A stretch of DNA of 64,000 bases. It comes from Pseudomonas berkeleyensis (GTDB taxonomy: Bacteria > Pseudomonadota > Gammaproteobacteria > Pseudomonadales > Pseudomonadaceae). Location: the NCBI RefSeq assembly GCF_014109765.1, contig NZ_CP059139.1, forward strand, positions 3,724,001 through 3,788,000, in the 5' to 3' direction. The position numbers were made by a program, and so were the translations under genes. This document shows positions 44,051 through 52,216 of this stretch, piece after piece. The notes beneath the pieces are model-generated. The model had not been told where the DNA came from. It saw only the letters and a list, made by a program, of their open reading frames with translations, and ran no database searches. Positions within the stretch are counted from its first letter, which is position 1. Every line of letters starts with the position of its first letter.

Positions 44051-44187
44051 GCTGTCTGCTGCAGCAAAACCTGTACAGCGTGCACAACCCTGCTCCAGCG
44101 ACTTCGGCAAGCGCGAGCCTGGGGATTCAGCAATGCCGGCACAAACCTTCCTCCAGGGGGTTGCAAAATGATGCGCGCAGCTATACA

Positions 44188-44220
44188 AAAGCTGTACACA
44201 AAAAATCCTTGTACAGCTTT
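44188..44220. promoter_or_regulatory. Palindromic operator in front of the acyl-CoA dehydrogenase gene
   Basis: Two 11-base arms, AAAGCTGTACA and TGTACAGCTTT, face each other across 11 bases, ending 12 bases before the start. Related half-sites lie at 44071 (CTGTACAGC) and 44180 (GCTATACA). The spacing suggests a repressor site overlapping the promoter. Confidence 0.6.
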
Positions 44221-44232
44221 GAGTGAATCGCC

Positions 44233-46011
44233 ATGCCGTCATACCGCGCCCCGCTTCGTGACATGCGCTTCGTCTTCGAGGAAGTGCTCGATGCCTACAC
44301 GACCCTTCAGGCCTTGCCAGAGCATCAGGAGCTCAGTGCTGACCTGGGCGGTGCGATTCTCGAAGAGGCTGCCAAGCTGGCCGAGAACGTCCTGGCGCCC
44401 CTCAATGGCCCCGGCGACAAGCAGGGTTGCCAGTACGATCCACTGACTCACTCGGTACGCACGCCTGAAGGTTTCAAGGCGGCTTACAAACAGTTCGCCG
44501 AAGGTGGCTGGACGGCTCTGGCCTGCACCCCGCAATTCGGTGGTCAGGGGCTGCCCCACGTACTCAACATGCTGGTCGAGGAAATGACCTGCTCAGCCAA
44601 CCTGTCGCTGGGCATGTACCCAGGCCTGACCCATGGCGCCATCAATGCCCTGACCAGCCACGGCACCCCTGAGCAGCAGGCGCAGTACCTGCCGCGCCTG
44701 ATCAGCGGTGAGTGGACAGGCACCATGTGCCTGACCGAACCCCAGTGCGGTACCGACCTCGGTCTGATCCGCACCCGTGCCGTGCCCCAGGCCGATGGCA
44801 GCTACGCCATCAGCGGCACCAAGATCTGGATCACCGGCGGCGAGCATGATCTGGTCGACAACATCATCCATCTGGTGCTGGCCAAGCTGCCGGATGCGCC
44901 GGACAGCGTGAAAGGCATCTCCCTGTTCCTGGTACCCAAGTTCCTCGAAGATGGCAGCCGCAACCCGGCGCTCTGCGGCGGTCTGGAACACAAGATGGGC
45001 ATCAAGGGTTCGGCCACCTGCGTGATGAACTTCGAGGGTGCCAAAGGCTGGCTGATCGGCGAGCCGAACAAGGGTCTGAGCTGCATGTTCACCATGATGA
45101 ACTCGGCGCGCCTGATGGTCGGCATGCAGGGTTTGGGCGTGGCGGAAGGCGCCTACCAGATCAGTCTCGGCTTCGCCCGCGAACGCCTGCAGAGCCGCTC
45201 CATCTCCGGGCCGAAAGCCGCCGACAAGCCGGCTGACCCGATCCTGGTACATCCGGACGTGCGGCGAATGCTGTTACGGCAGAAGGTGATGATCGAGGGC
45301 TGCCGCGCACTCGCTTACTTCACCGGCCTACAACAGGACATCGCCCATGGTGCGCAAGACGCCGAAGCGCGCAGCCGGGCCGACGACCTGGTGCAACTGC
45401 TCACCCCAGTGGTCAAGGCCTTCCTCACCGATGAGGGCTTCACCTGCGCCAACGAAGGCCTGCAGGTGCTCGGCGGCTCCGGCTTCACCGAGGATTGGGG
45501 CATCGAACAGTTGGTGCGTGACAGCCGCATTACCCGCATCTACGAAGGCACCAACGGCATCCAGGCGCTGGATCTGGTTGGCCGCAAGCTCGCCCTCGGT
45601 GGCGGTCGCGCGGTACGCGCCTTCTTCGCCCTGGTCGAGGGCTGGCTCAAGGCCAACCCCGAGGCACCGCACGCGGCGGCCGTTACCCAGACGCTGCGGC
45701 AGCTGCAGCAGGCCACCCTGTGGCTGGCCAGCGAAGGCAGCAAGGATCCGGAACAGGCAGCCGCCGCTGCCACACCGTACCTGCGCCTGTTCGCCCTCAG
45801 CAGTCTGGCCTGGCTGTGGTCGCAGCAGGCTCAGGTTGCCCGCCGGCAACTGGATGCAGGCAGCGCGGAAACTCATTTCTATTCGGCCAAGATCAAGTCC
45901 GCCGATTTCTTCGTGGCTCGGGTGCTGCCCGAAGCCGAAACACTGCTCAACGAAATCAAGGCTGGCAAGGCCAGCCTGATGACCTTCACTGAAGAGGAGT
46001 TTGCCGCCTGA
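44233..46011 (+). CDS. Acyl-CoA dehydrogenase (long form with C-terminal extension)
   Basis: A 592-residue FAD enzyme that introduces the trans-2 double bond in acyl-CoA beta-oxidation. MCLTEPQCGTDLG and KIWITGGEHD are the flavin-contact segments, and the catalytic base is Glu438 in RIYEGTNGIQALDL. About 130 residues after the core form the acetyl-CoA-dehydrogenase-type C-terminal domain seen in the roughly 590-600-residue bacterial enzymes. No electron-transfer flavoprotein gene adjoins it. Regulation is probably by a repressor at the 11-bp-arm palindrome just upstream. A strong terminator follows. Confidence 0.92.
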   Translation: MPSYRAPLRDMRFVFEEVLDAYTTLQALPEHQELSADLGGAILEEAAKLAENVLAPLNGPGDKQGCQYDPLTHSVRTPEGFKAAYKQFAEGGWTALACTPQFGGQGLPHVLNMLVEEMTCSANLSLGMYPGLTHGAINALTSHGTPEQQAQYLPRLISGEWTGTMCLTEPQCGTDLGLIRTRAVPQADGSYAISGTKIWITGGEHDLVDNIIHLVLAKLPDAPDSVKGISLFLVPKFLEDGSRNPALCGGLEHKMGIKGSATCVMNFEGAKGWLIGEPNKGLSCMFTMMNSARLMVGMQGLGVAEGAYQISLGFARERLQSRSISGPKAADKPADPILVHPDVRRMLLRQKVMIEGCRALAYFTGLQQDIAHGAQDAEARSRADDLVQLLTPVVKAFLTDEGFTCANEGLQVLGGSGFTEDWGIEQLVRDSRITRIYEGTNGIQALDLVGRKLALGGGRAVRAFFALVEGWLKANPEAPHAAAVTQTLRQLQQATLWLASEGSKDPEQAAAAATPYLRLFALSSLAWLWSQQAQVARRQLDAGSAETHFYSAKIKSADFFVARVLPEAETLLNEIKAGKASLMTFTEEEFAA

Positions 46012-46036
46012 CAGCAGGCGGTTCGACAAGCTGCGC

Positions 46037-46082
46037 AATCCGGTAACGCTCTTCTCCCCTTTTTGGTTACCGGATTTTTTTA
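46037..46082 (+). terminator. Rho-independent terminator
   Basis: The perfect 11-base stem AATCCGGTAAC / GTTACCGGATT, with an 18-base loop, is followed by a run of T. It ends the acyl-CoA dehydrogenase transcript. Confidence 0.9.
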
Positions 46083-46159
46083 TTGCATGCCCGCAGCCGC
46101 CGGGTATCCGAGCCAACGGCTGGGTGCGGCTCACACCGACCGAATCAGAGGGAATGACC

Positions 46160-46708
46160 ATGGCTGCACCACAGCGACCTCCTCTGCGCCCAACCGTGCT
46201 GCTGCTTCTGCTCCTGGCCAGCCTGCCCGTGCTGGCCAATACCCAGAGCGGTTGGCGTGAACGGCTGCCGCAGGCCAGCCTGATCGGCAGCGGCGATTTC
46301 AGCTGGTTCGGCTTCTCGGTGTACAACGCCAAATTGTGGAGCCCGGAGCGGCGCGTGGATTTCTCGCAGCCCTTCGCCCTGGAACTCACCTACCGGCGCA
46401 GCATCAGTCGGGAAACCCTGGTCGACACCAGCCTCGATGAAATTCGCCGTATCAACGGCGAGCCGCTCGACCGCGAGCAACAACAGGACTGGGCGCAGCA
46501 GATGCGCCAGGCCTTCGTCGATGTGCAGGACGGCACCCGCATCACGGGCGTGTTCCTGCCCGATGAAGGGTGCCGGTTCTACGTCGACGGCAAGTTGCAG
46601 CACGTCATCGACGACCCGGAATTCGCCCGCGCCTTCTTCTCCATCTGGCTCGATCCGCAGACCCGCAGCCCGAAACTGCGGGCGGCTCTGCTCGGCCTGG
46701 CCCAATGA
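46160..46708 (+). CDS. Chalcone-isomerase-like exported protein
   Basis: A 182-residue protein with a signal peptide (about 1-27, hydrophobic LLLLLLASLPVLA) and a chalcone-isomerase-like domain: IGSGDFSWFGFSVYNAKLWSP, LELTYRRSISRETLVDTSLDEI, and GTRITGVFLPDEGCRFYVDGK. Bacterial members of this family are periplasmic and of unknown ligand; they probably bind a fatty acid. I chose ATG 46160 because AGAGGGA is six bases upstream; 46154 is too close to that site. It begins a three-gene unit with a DUF3833 lipoprotein and an SDR. Confidence 0.85.
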   Translation: MAAPQRPPLRPTVLLLLLLASLPVLANTQSGWRERLPQASLIGSGDFSWFGFSVYNAKLWSPERRVDFSQPFALELTYRRSISRETLVDTSLDEIRRINGEPLDREQQQDWAQQMRQAFVDVQDGTRITGVFLPDEGCRFYVDGKLQHVIDDPEFARAFFSIWLDPQTRSPKLRAALLGLAQ

Positions 46709-46716
46709 GGTATCCC

Positions 46717-47250
46717 ATGAAAACCCTGTTGATCCTGTTCACCAGCTTGCTGTTGATCAGTTGCGGCCAGGTGCCGGTCGAGCGTTACGCGAACGAGAAA
46801 CCGGTGCTCGATCTGCCCACCTTCTTCGCCGGCCCGGTGCAGGCCTGGGGCATGTTTCAGGATCGCTCCGGGGAGGTGATCAAACGCTTCCACGTCGATA
46901 TCCAGAGCCGTCGCGACGGCGACAAGCTGATCCTCGACGAGCGTTTCCTGTACAGCGACGGCACGCGTCAGCGTCGGGTCTGGACGCTGACCCCGGATGA
47001 CTCCGGTCGCTGGATCGGCACCGCCGACGACGTGGCCGGCGAAGCCATCGGTGAAGTGGCCGGCAATGCCCTGCGCTGGCGTTACCACCTCAACCTGCCG
47101 GTGGATGACAGCACCTATGTCGTCTACTTCGACGACTGGATGTACCTGATGGACGACGACACCCTGATCAACCGTTCGAGCATGAGCAAGTTCGGCATCG
47201 AACTGGGCCAGGTGACGCTGTTCTTCCGCCGTGGTGCCGCGCAACCATGA
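46717..47250 (+). CDS. DUF3833 lipoprotein
   Basis: A 177-residue protein with a lipoprotein leader ending LLLISC (Cys16) and the DUF3833 pattern FFAGPVQAWGMFQDRSGEVIKRFHVDI and DERFLYSDG, WRYHLNLPVDDSTYVVYFDDWMYLMDD. The family is predicted to be beta-rich and to bind a lipid. ATG 46717 follows GAGG at six bases; the ATG at 46705 overlaps the previous stop and lacks a site. Its TGA overlaps the SDR start by four bases. Conserved linkage with the CHI-like protein suggests a shared envelope lipid function. Confidence 0.88.
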   Translation: MKTLLILFTSLLLISCGQVPVERYANEKPVLDLPTFFAGPVQAWGMFQDRSGEVIKRFHVDIQSRRDGDKLILDERFLYSDGTRQRRVWTLTPDDSGRWIGTADDVAGEAIGEVAGNALRWRYHLNLPVDDSTYVVYFDDWMYLMDDDTLINRSSMSKFGIELGQVTLFFRRGAAQP

Positions 47251-47945
47251 GATTGACCAGCCTGGGCAGCGGCTACAAGGCGCTGGTGATCGGCGCCAGT
47301 GGCAGTATCGGCCAGGCGTTCTGCCAGTTGTTACGGGCTGACCCCAACTGCGTCGGCGTGCGTGAACTGAGCCGGCGAAGCTCGCCCGCGCTCGACCTCG
47401 AAACGCCGGCCAGCATCGCCGAAGCTGCCGCGGCCCTGGCTGATGAAGGGCCATACCAGTTGATCCTGCACAGTGCCGGGCTGCTGCATCGCGATGGCAT
47501 CGCCCCGGAGAAAAGCCTGTCCGCCATCGAGGCCGATGCGTTGCAGGCGGTATTTCAGGTCAATGCCCTGGGCCCTGCCCTGGTGCTGCGCCACTTCCTG
47601 CCGCTGCTCGACAAACAGGGGGCCATGGCCATGCTCTCGGCCAAGGTCGGCAGCATTGGCGACAACCGCCTCGGCGGCTGGTATGCCTACCGCGCGTCCA
47701 AGGCGGCGCTGAATATGCTGATCAAGACCGCCGCCATCGAACTGGCGCGCAGCAAGCCCAAAGCACGCCTGCTCAGCCTGCATCCCGGTACGGTGATTTC
47801 CCCCTTGTCACAACCCTTTCGCGGAGCGACTGACGCGCGCCCAGCCGAACTGGCTGCAGCTCAGATGCTGCAGGTGATCGACAGGCTCGGCCCACAGCAC
47901 AGCGGCAGCTTTCACGCCTATGACGGACAGCCCCTGCCTTGGTGA
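47247..47945 (+). CDS. Short-chain dehydrogenase, C-factor-like
   Basis: A 232-residue SDR with GASGSIGQAF (residues 16-25), HSAGLL, the catalytic serine region MLSAKVGS and YRASK. The ending DGQPLPW matches the other C-factor-like SDR at 43311. It overlaps the DUF3833 stop by four bases (ATGA). As the last gene of the CHI-like/DUF3833 unit it may reduce a fatty or carbonyl compound bound by those proteins; that is inference from co-transcription. Confidence 0.87.
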   Translation: MRLTSLGSGYKALVIGASGSIGQAFCQLLRADPNCVGVRELSRRSSPALDLETPASIAEAAAALADEGPYQLILHSAGLLHRDGIAPEKSLSAIEADALQAVFQVNALGPALVLRHFLPLLDKQGAMAMLSAKVGSIGDNRLGGWYAYRASKAALNMLIKTAAIELARSKPKARLLSLHPGTVISPLSQPFRGATDARPAELAAAQMLQVIDRLGPQHSGSFHAYDGQPLPW

Positions 47946-47965
47946 CAACAGCTCGACCGCCCACA

Positions 47966-48002
47966 ACGACAACGCCACGCATGAGCGTGGCGTTGTCGTT
48001 TC
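47966..48002. terminator. Rho-independent terminator
   Basis: A perfect 15-base stem (ACGACAACGCCACGC / GCGTGGCGTTGTCGT) with loop ATGA is followed by TT on the plus strand. It lies between the convergent SDR and OmpA/barrel genes and can end both. Confidence 0.88.
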
Positions 48003-48010
48003 CGGGGGGC

Positions 48011-51000
48011 TTAGTACTTGCCGATGGCGTTGAAGAACCAGCCCTGGCTGCGATACGACAGGTCGGTCAGGTCATCGCTGAAGTCACTGAAGTTGTAGCC
48101 CACGCCTGCCTTGAAGTGATTGCCGAAGTGCCGATAGACGCCGACCAACGCGCCGTTCTTGCTGTCGCGCGCCTGTGATTCCTCACGGCGGCGCAGTTCG
48201 ACCATCAGATCCCACTTCTTCACCACGTGCCAGTCGACCCGCGCCGCATAGAGCTGGCCGCGACTGTTGAACCAGTCGGCCGAGGTATCGCGGCTCATGC
48301 GCAGTTCGCTGAGGCGGTAGGCGTACTTGCCGCCAACGCTCCAGCGTTCGTTGAGGTCGTAGATACCATCGATGGCGAATACGTGGCTGCGCTGGGCGTA
48401 GTCGACGCTGGTACCGGTGGCGGTGGACACCTGATCCGGCGGCGGCAGATCCGACAGGTAGGTGTATTTGGCCAGCAGATTGAGGCGGTCGTTGAGCACC
48501 GGGCGGTAGGCGTAGCCGAGCGAGGCCTCGACGAAGTCACCGTCGAAGTAATCGCCCCGGTCGGAGTCACCCACCGAGAAGTCCAGGCGGCCGAGGAAGC
48601 GCCAGTCCGGGTTGACCTGGTAGCTCAAGTTGTTGCGCATCAGCCACACGGACAGATCCTGCACCTGACTGCGATCCTGACGGTACTCCAGACGGCTGGC
48701 GTAACGCAGGTCGCCATTGCTGTAACCGATCTTGGCCCCGTAGGCGCGACGCTTGAGTTCGTACTCGGTCTCGCTGTTGAAGGTGCCGAACTCGGTGCTC
48801 AGGCCATAGCTCCAGAACTCGTCCGGAGCGAAGTCCAGGCCGTAGCCCTGGATCAGACCGGCCTGCTCGCCATGCTGCATGCGCTGCTCGGCGTACACGC
48901 TGGTGCTGTCGGTCCAGCGCGAACGGGCACCGGATACCAGTTGCCCGGTGCGACCGGTGCCGACCAGGCCACTGCGGCTGGCGAAACCATCGTCGCCACG
49001 GTCGCTGTCGAGCTGGTAGTTGAGGTACAGGTTGGTGCGCTCGGAGGCGTCGTAGTTGATCCCGCCCTTGGCGCCCAGGCCGAGGTTGCCGCCGGACAGC
49101 TCGCCATTGAGCGAGGTGCGCTCGTTGAGGCGATAGTCGCCGCCCACGCCGAGGCGGTTGTTGGCCTGGCGGCCAGCGTCGCGGCTGACGGTGCCCTGGG
49201 TGAAGCCGTACAGCGACCAGTCATCGGCCTGGTGGTACAGCGCCTGGAGAATGGCGTCGTTGCGCTCGCCCTCGTCACGCTCACCGTTGTCGTAACCGGC
49301 GTAGGTGCCGGTGTAGAGGCTGCGATAGGCGCCACCGTAGGTCTGCCGATCGTTGCGCAGCCCGGCGGAGAGGCGCCAGGCCTCGCTCAGGTCGTAGGCG
49401 ATGATGCCCTCGACCGCACGCCGCGAACGGCCGCCCTCCTCGTCCGTCTGGTCACCCTTGAGGGTCACCTCGGTCTTCTCGCTGAGCGGTGCGGTGTAGC
49501 TGCCGCCCACCTGATCGGTGGCCAGGTCGGTGAGACGCCCTGGCGCGGCGAAGCCGGCGTCGCGGCTCTCGTAGTAGAAGGTGCCGCGTCCTTCGGCATC
49601 GGTGACCACGTCACGCAGATCGAAGGCGGTTTCCAGGCGGTTGGCACGGGCGCGCGAATCGGTGCCGGCGATCTGCTCGCCAAAGCCGAAACCACCGTCG
49701 TAGGAGAAACGCTGGTCGAGGCTGTCACCACGGCTCTGCGCCGACTCGACCTTCAACCAGGTGCCCTCGCTGTGGCGCAACAGCAGGTCGCCGCCGCCCA
49801 GGGTCTGGTCTTCGCGACCGGTCTGTTGCTGCTGACTGCCGGTGACGCCGATGCGCACCTTGTCGTTGGCCCAGTAGGCAACGCGGCCGCCGTAGGCCAG
49901 GTCGTCGAGGCGATCCAGCCCCGGCGAGTATTCGTAGCCGACCACCAGGAACGCCGGATGCCCGGACAGGCTGCCACCGGAGCGGATCAGGCCACTGCCA
50001 TCGGCGTTGGCCGACAGCGGTTGGCTGAGAATCACCCGGCCCTGCATGGCGTTGATCTCGTAGTCGATGCCGGCAACCAGATCCTGGCTCTGCAGCACCA
50101 GGCCGGAATCCTTGTCACGCACCTCGATGCGCACGCGTTCGCTGCCCACGGTGAGATCCTGGTGGCGCAGGTAGTAGAGCGAGCCACCGGTACCGCGGAA
50201 ATCCTCACGGGCCGAGGCGGTGCCAGGCTCGGCAGCGAAGCCTTCGACCTGCAGACGGCGCTCGCCGAAGCTGGTGAAACCGTCGCTGCGGTAACGCGCC
50301 TGGGCGCCGTAGAGACTGCGATCGACCTGCGCCAGCTCGGTGTCGCGCATCTGCTGGCGGAAGTTACCCCACAGAGCATGGGACTTCTCGTCTTCGACCC
50401 GCACGTAGAACTTGCCACGCGTCGGCGCATCCTCGATCAGCGTCGAGTCGTCACCAAAGGTGGTCCAGCCCTTGTCAGCCTCGTTGTCGAGACGACGCAG
50501 GAACTCGCGCGGATCCTTGTCGTTGAAGTTGCTGAACAGACTGTCGGCCGGCTCCTCGCCGGTGTCGACGCTGGCGGTGACGGTGTATTTGCCGTCGATC
50601 TTGCCCTTGCTGTAGAAGGCCAGCCGACCATCGGCGTAGAGCTTGTCGTCGTAGTAGCGATCCTCACCGGTGACCAGGCTCGCCGGGCCGCTGGTGTTCT
50701 GCTGGCCGACGGTGAAGTCGGCGATGGCCACGGTGAACCAGTCCTGCTGCGGCAGGCGCAGGTCGCGGCGGTAGATGCGCCCCTTGCCCTGCTCGTCGAG
50801 CACCGCCACCTCCACGGTATGCAGGCCGCGCGGGATGATCTGCGCACTGGCGAAGCTGCCGTTGCCATCGACCGGCACCGGCTTGCCCATGACGAACACG
50901 TGCTGCCCTTCGCGCACCTGCTTGCCGTTGATGGTCACGGTGCCGCCAGCCACCGGGATGCTGTGCCGCTCCAGGCGATTGCCGTCGTAGCCGGCCAGCA

Positions 51001-52216
51001 GGTTGGCCTCGCTCTCGGCCTCTTCCTCGGCTTCGCGCTGGCCACGGGCAACGTTGATCAGTTGCGGGCTGGTCTCGTCGTAGCGGCCTTCGGCGTCATA
51101 GACACGCAGTTGGTAATAGACGCGCTCCGGTAGGCTGGCGGACGGCGTCCAGTGGCCTTGCAGTTGCTCGTCGAGCTTGAGGGTTTCCAGCAGCTCCGGC
51201 TCACCGAACAAACGCTTCTTGCCGACGATGCGCACTTCGGCGCGGTCGATCCAGTGCAGGTAGTTGCTCGAACCACGGAAGCTCAGCGGCTGGCCGACAC
51301 GCGCCAGGCGCGCGCTGGACGTCAGGTTCAGGCGCGGCTTGGCCGACAGGTTGTCGTAGCGCACCTGCAGCAGGTCACGCGCCAGGGCCACATCCACGCA
51401 GCGCTGGGTATCGGCACTGCCGGCGGCCTGGCCGCCCTGCGGCTGGCCGTCGATGCTCAGGCGAAACGGTGCGACGCCTTCGCCGGAGACGCTACCGGGC
51501 GCGCACTCCTGCGGTTTGGCCGGCGTGCTGACGATGGATTCGTCGTACCAGATTTCCACTTCCACACGACGGTTGGTGGCCCAGGCTTCGGGGCTGTCGC
51601 CCTGCACCAGCGGCTCGCTCGGCCCACGGCTGTCGAACATCAGTTGCTCTGGGCGCAGGTTCAGGCGCTCACGGAAGATCGCACCGACTTCCTTGGCCCG
51701 CTGCAAGCCCAGACCGAGGTTGTCCTGGTAGATGGCACGGGTGCGTTCCGACAGGTGCTGCGGGTCGGTATGGCCGATCAGACGCAGGCGCAGGTTGCGC
51801 TTGTCGCCCAGGCGCTGCATCAGCCTGGCCAGGGCATCGCTGTCGGTATCCGGCACCGCCGAGCGGCCCGAGGCGAAACGCACCACCGGCAGGCCGTCGC
51901 GCAGGGCGACGGTGTCGATGGTTTCCTCGCCGACTTCCAACAGGTGTTCGCGCTCGCCGAGCGCACCTTCGTATTGCCAGAGAATCAGCTTCTCACGCGG
52001 CAACTCACGTTCGGCATTGTGCGGCAGGGCCGGCAGGCCGCCGGGGGTGAAAGGCCGGCGCTGCAGCAGCGACTCGTCTTCCATCGCCCCACGCGGGCCT
52101 TGCAGGCCGCAGCCCTGGCCAACTTCACAGCGTTCGCTGGCCTGGGCCACGGCGGCCGCCAGCGGGTTCAGGCTCATGGCGGCAACGGTGCACGCCAGCA
52201 GTTTGCGCATGCTCAT
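48011..52216 (-). CDS. OmpA-like domain outer-membrane beta-barrel protein
   Basis: A 1401-residue exported protein (signal peptide about 1-26). Residues about 100-230 form an OmpA-C-like domain: VVRFASGRSAVPDTDSDAL, LRLRLIGHTDPQHLSERT, ANRRVEVEIWYDE. Then come two or three Ig/SpaA-like beta modules (VTINGKQVREGQHVFVMGKPV), and from about 640 a long region of alternating amphipathic strands ending in GWFFNAIGKY, with a C-terminal aromatic residue as expected for a Bam-inserted barrel. It is not a TonB receptor: no plug or TonB box seen. ATG 52216 overlaps the stop of the giant gene upstream (ATGA) with GGAGG seven bases before, so the two are co-translated. Probably anchors or secretes that partner. 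Confidence 0.8.
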   Translation of the reverse strand: MSMRKLLACTVAAMSLNPLAAAVAQASERCEVGQGCGLQGPRGAMEDESLLQRRPFTPGGLPALPHNAERELPREKLILWQYEGALGEREHLLEVGEETIDTVALRDGLPVVRFASGRSAVPDTDSDALARLMQRLGDKRNLRLRLIGHTDPQHLSERTRAIYQDNLGLGLQRAKEVGAIFRERLNLRPEQLMFDSRGPSEPLVQGDSPEAWATNRRVEVEIWYDESIVSTPAKPQECAPGSVSGEGVAPFRLSIDGQPQGGQAAGSADTQRCVDVALARDLLQVRYDNLSAKPRLNLTSSARLARVGQPLSFRGSSNYLHWIDRAEVRIVGKKRLFGEPELLETLKLDEQLQGHWTPSASLPERVYYQLRVYDAEGRYDETSPQLINVARGQREAEEEAESEANLLAGYDGNRLERHSIPVAGGTVTINGKQVREGQHVFVMGKPVPVDGNGSFASAQIIPRGLHTVEVAVLDEQGKGRIYRRDLRLPQQDWFTVAIADFTVGQQNTSGPASLVTGEDRYYDDKLYADGRLAFYSKGKIDGKYTVTASVDTGEEPADSLFSNFNDKDPREFLRRLDNEADKGWTTFGDDSTLIEDAPTRGKFYVRVEDEKSHALWGNFRQQMRDTELAQVDRSLYGAQARYRSDGFTSFGERRLQVEGFAAEPGTASAREDFRGTGGSLYYLRHQDLTVGSERVRIEVRDKDSGLVLQSQDLVAGIDYEINAMQGRVILSQPLSANADGSGLIRSGGSLSGHPAFLVVGYEYSPGLDRLDDLAYGGRVAYWANDKVRIGVTGSQQQQTGREDQTLGGGDLLLRHSEGTWLKVESAQSRGDSLDQRFSYDGGFGFGEQIAGTDSRARANRLETAFDLRDVVTDAEGRGTFYYESRDAGFAAPGRLTDLATDQVGGSYTAPLSEKTEVTLKGDQTDEEGGRSRRAVEGIIAYDLSEAWRLSAGLRNDRQTYGGAYRSLYTGTYAGYDNGERDEGERNDAILQALYHQADDWSLYGFTQGTVSRDAGRQANNRLGVGGDYRLNERTSLNGELSGGNLGLGAKGGINYDASERTNLYLNYQLDSDRGDDGFASRSGLVGTGRTGQLVSGARSRWTDSTSVYAEQRMQHGEQAGLIQGYGLDFAPDEFWSYGLSTEFGTFNSETEYELKRRAYGAKIGYSNGDLRYASRLEYRQDRSQVQDLSVWLMRNNLSYQVNPDWRFLGRLDFSVGDSDRGDYFDGDFVEASLGYAYRPVLNDRLNLLAKYTYLSDLPPPDQVSTATGTSVDYAQRSHVFAIDGIYDLNERWSVGGKYAYRLSELRMSRDTSADWFNSRGQLYAARVDWHVVKKWDLMVELRRREESQARDSKNGALVGVYRHFGNHFKAGVGYNFSDFSDDLTDLSYRSQGWFFNAIGKY

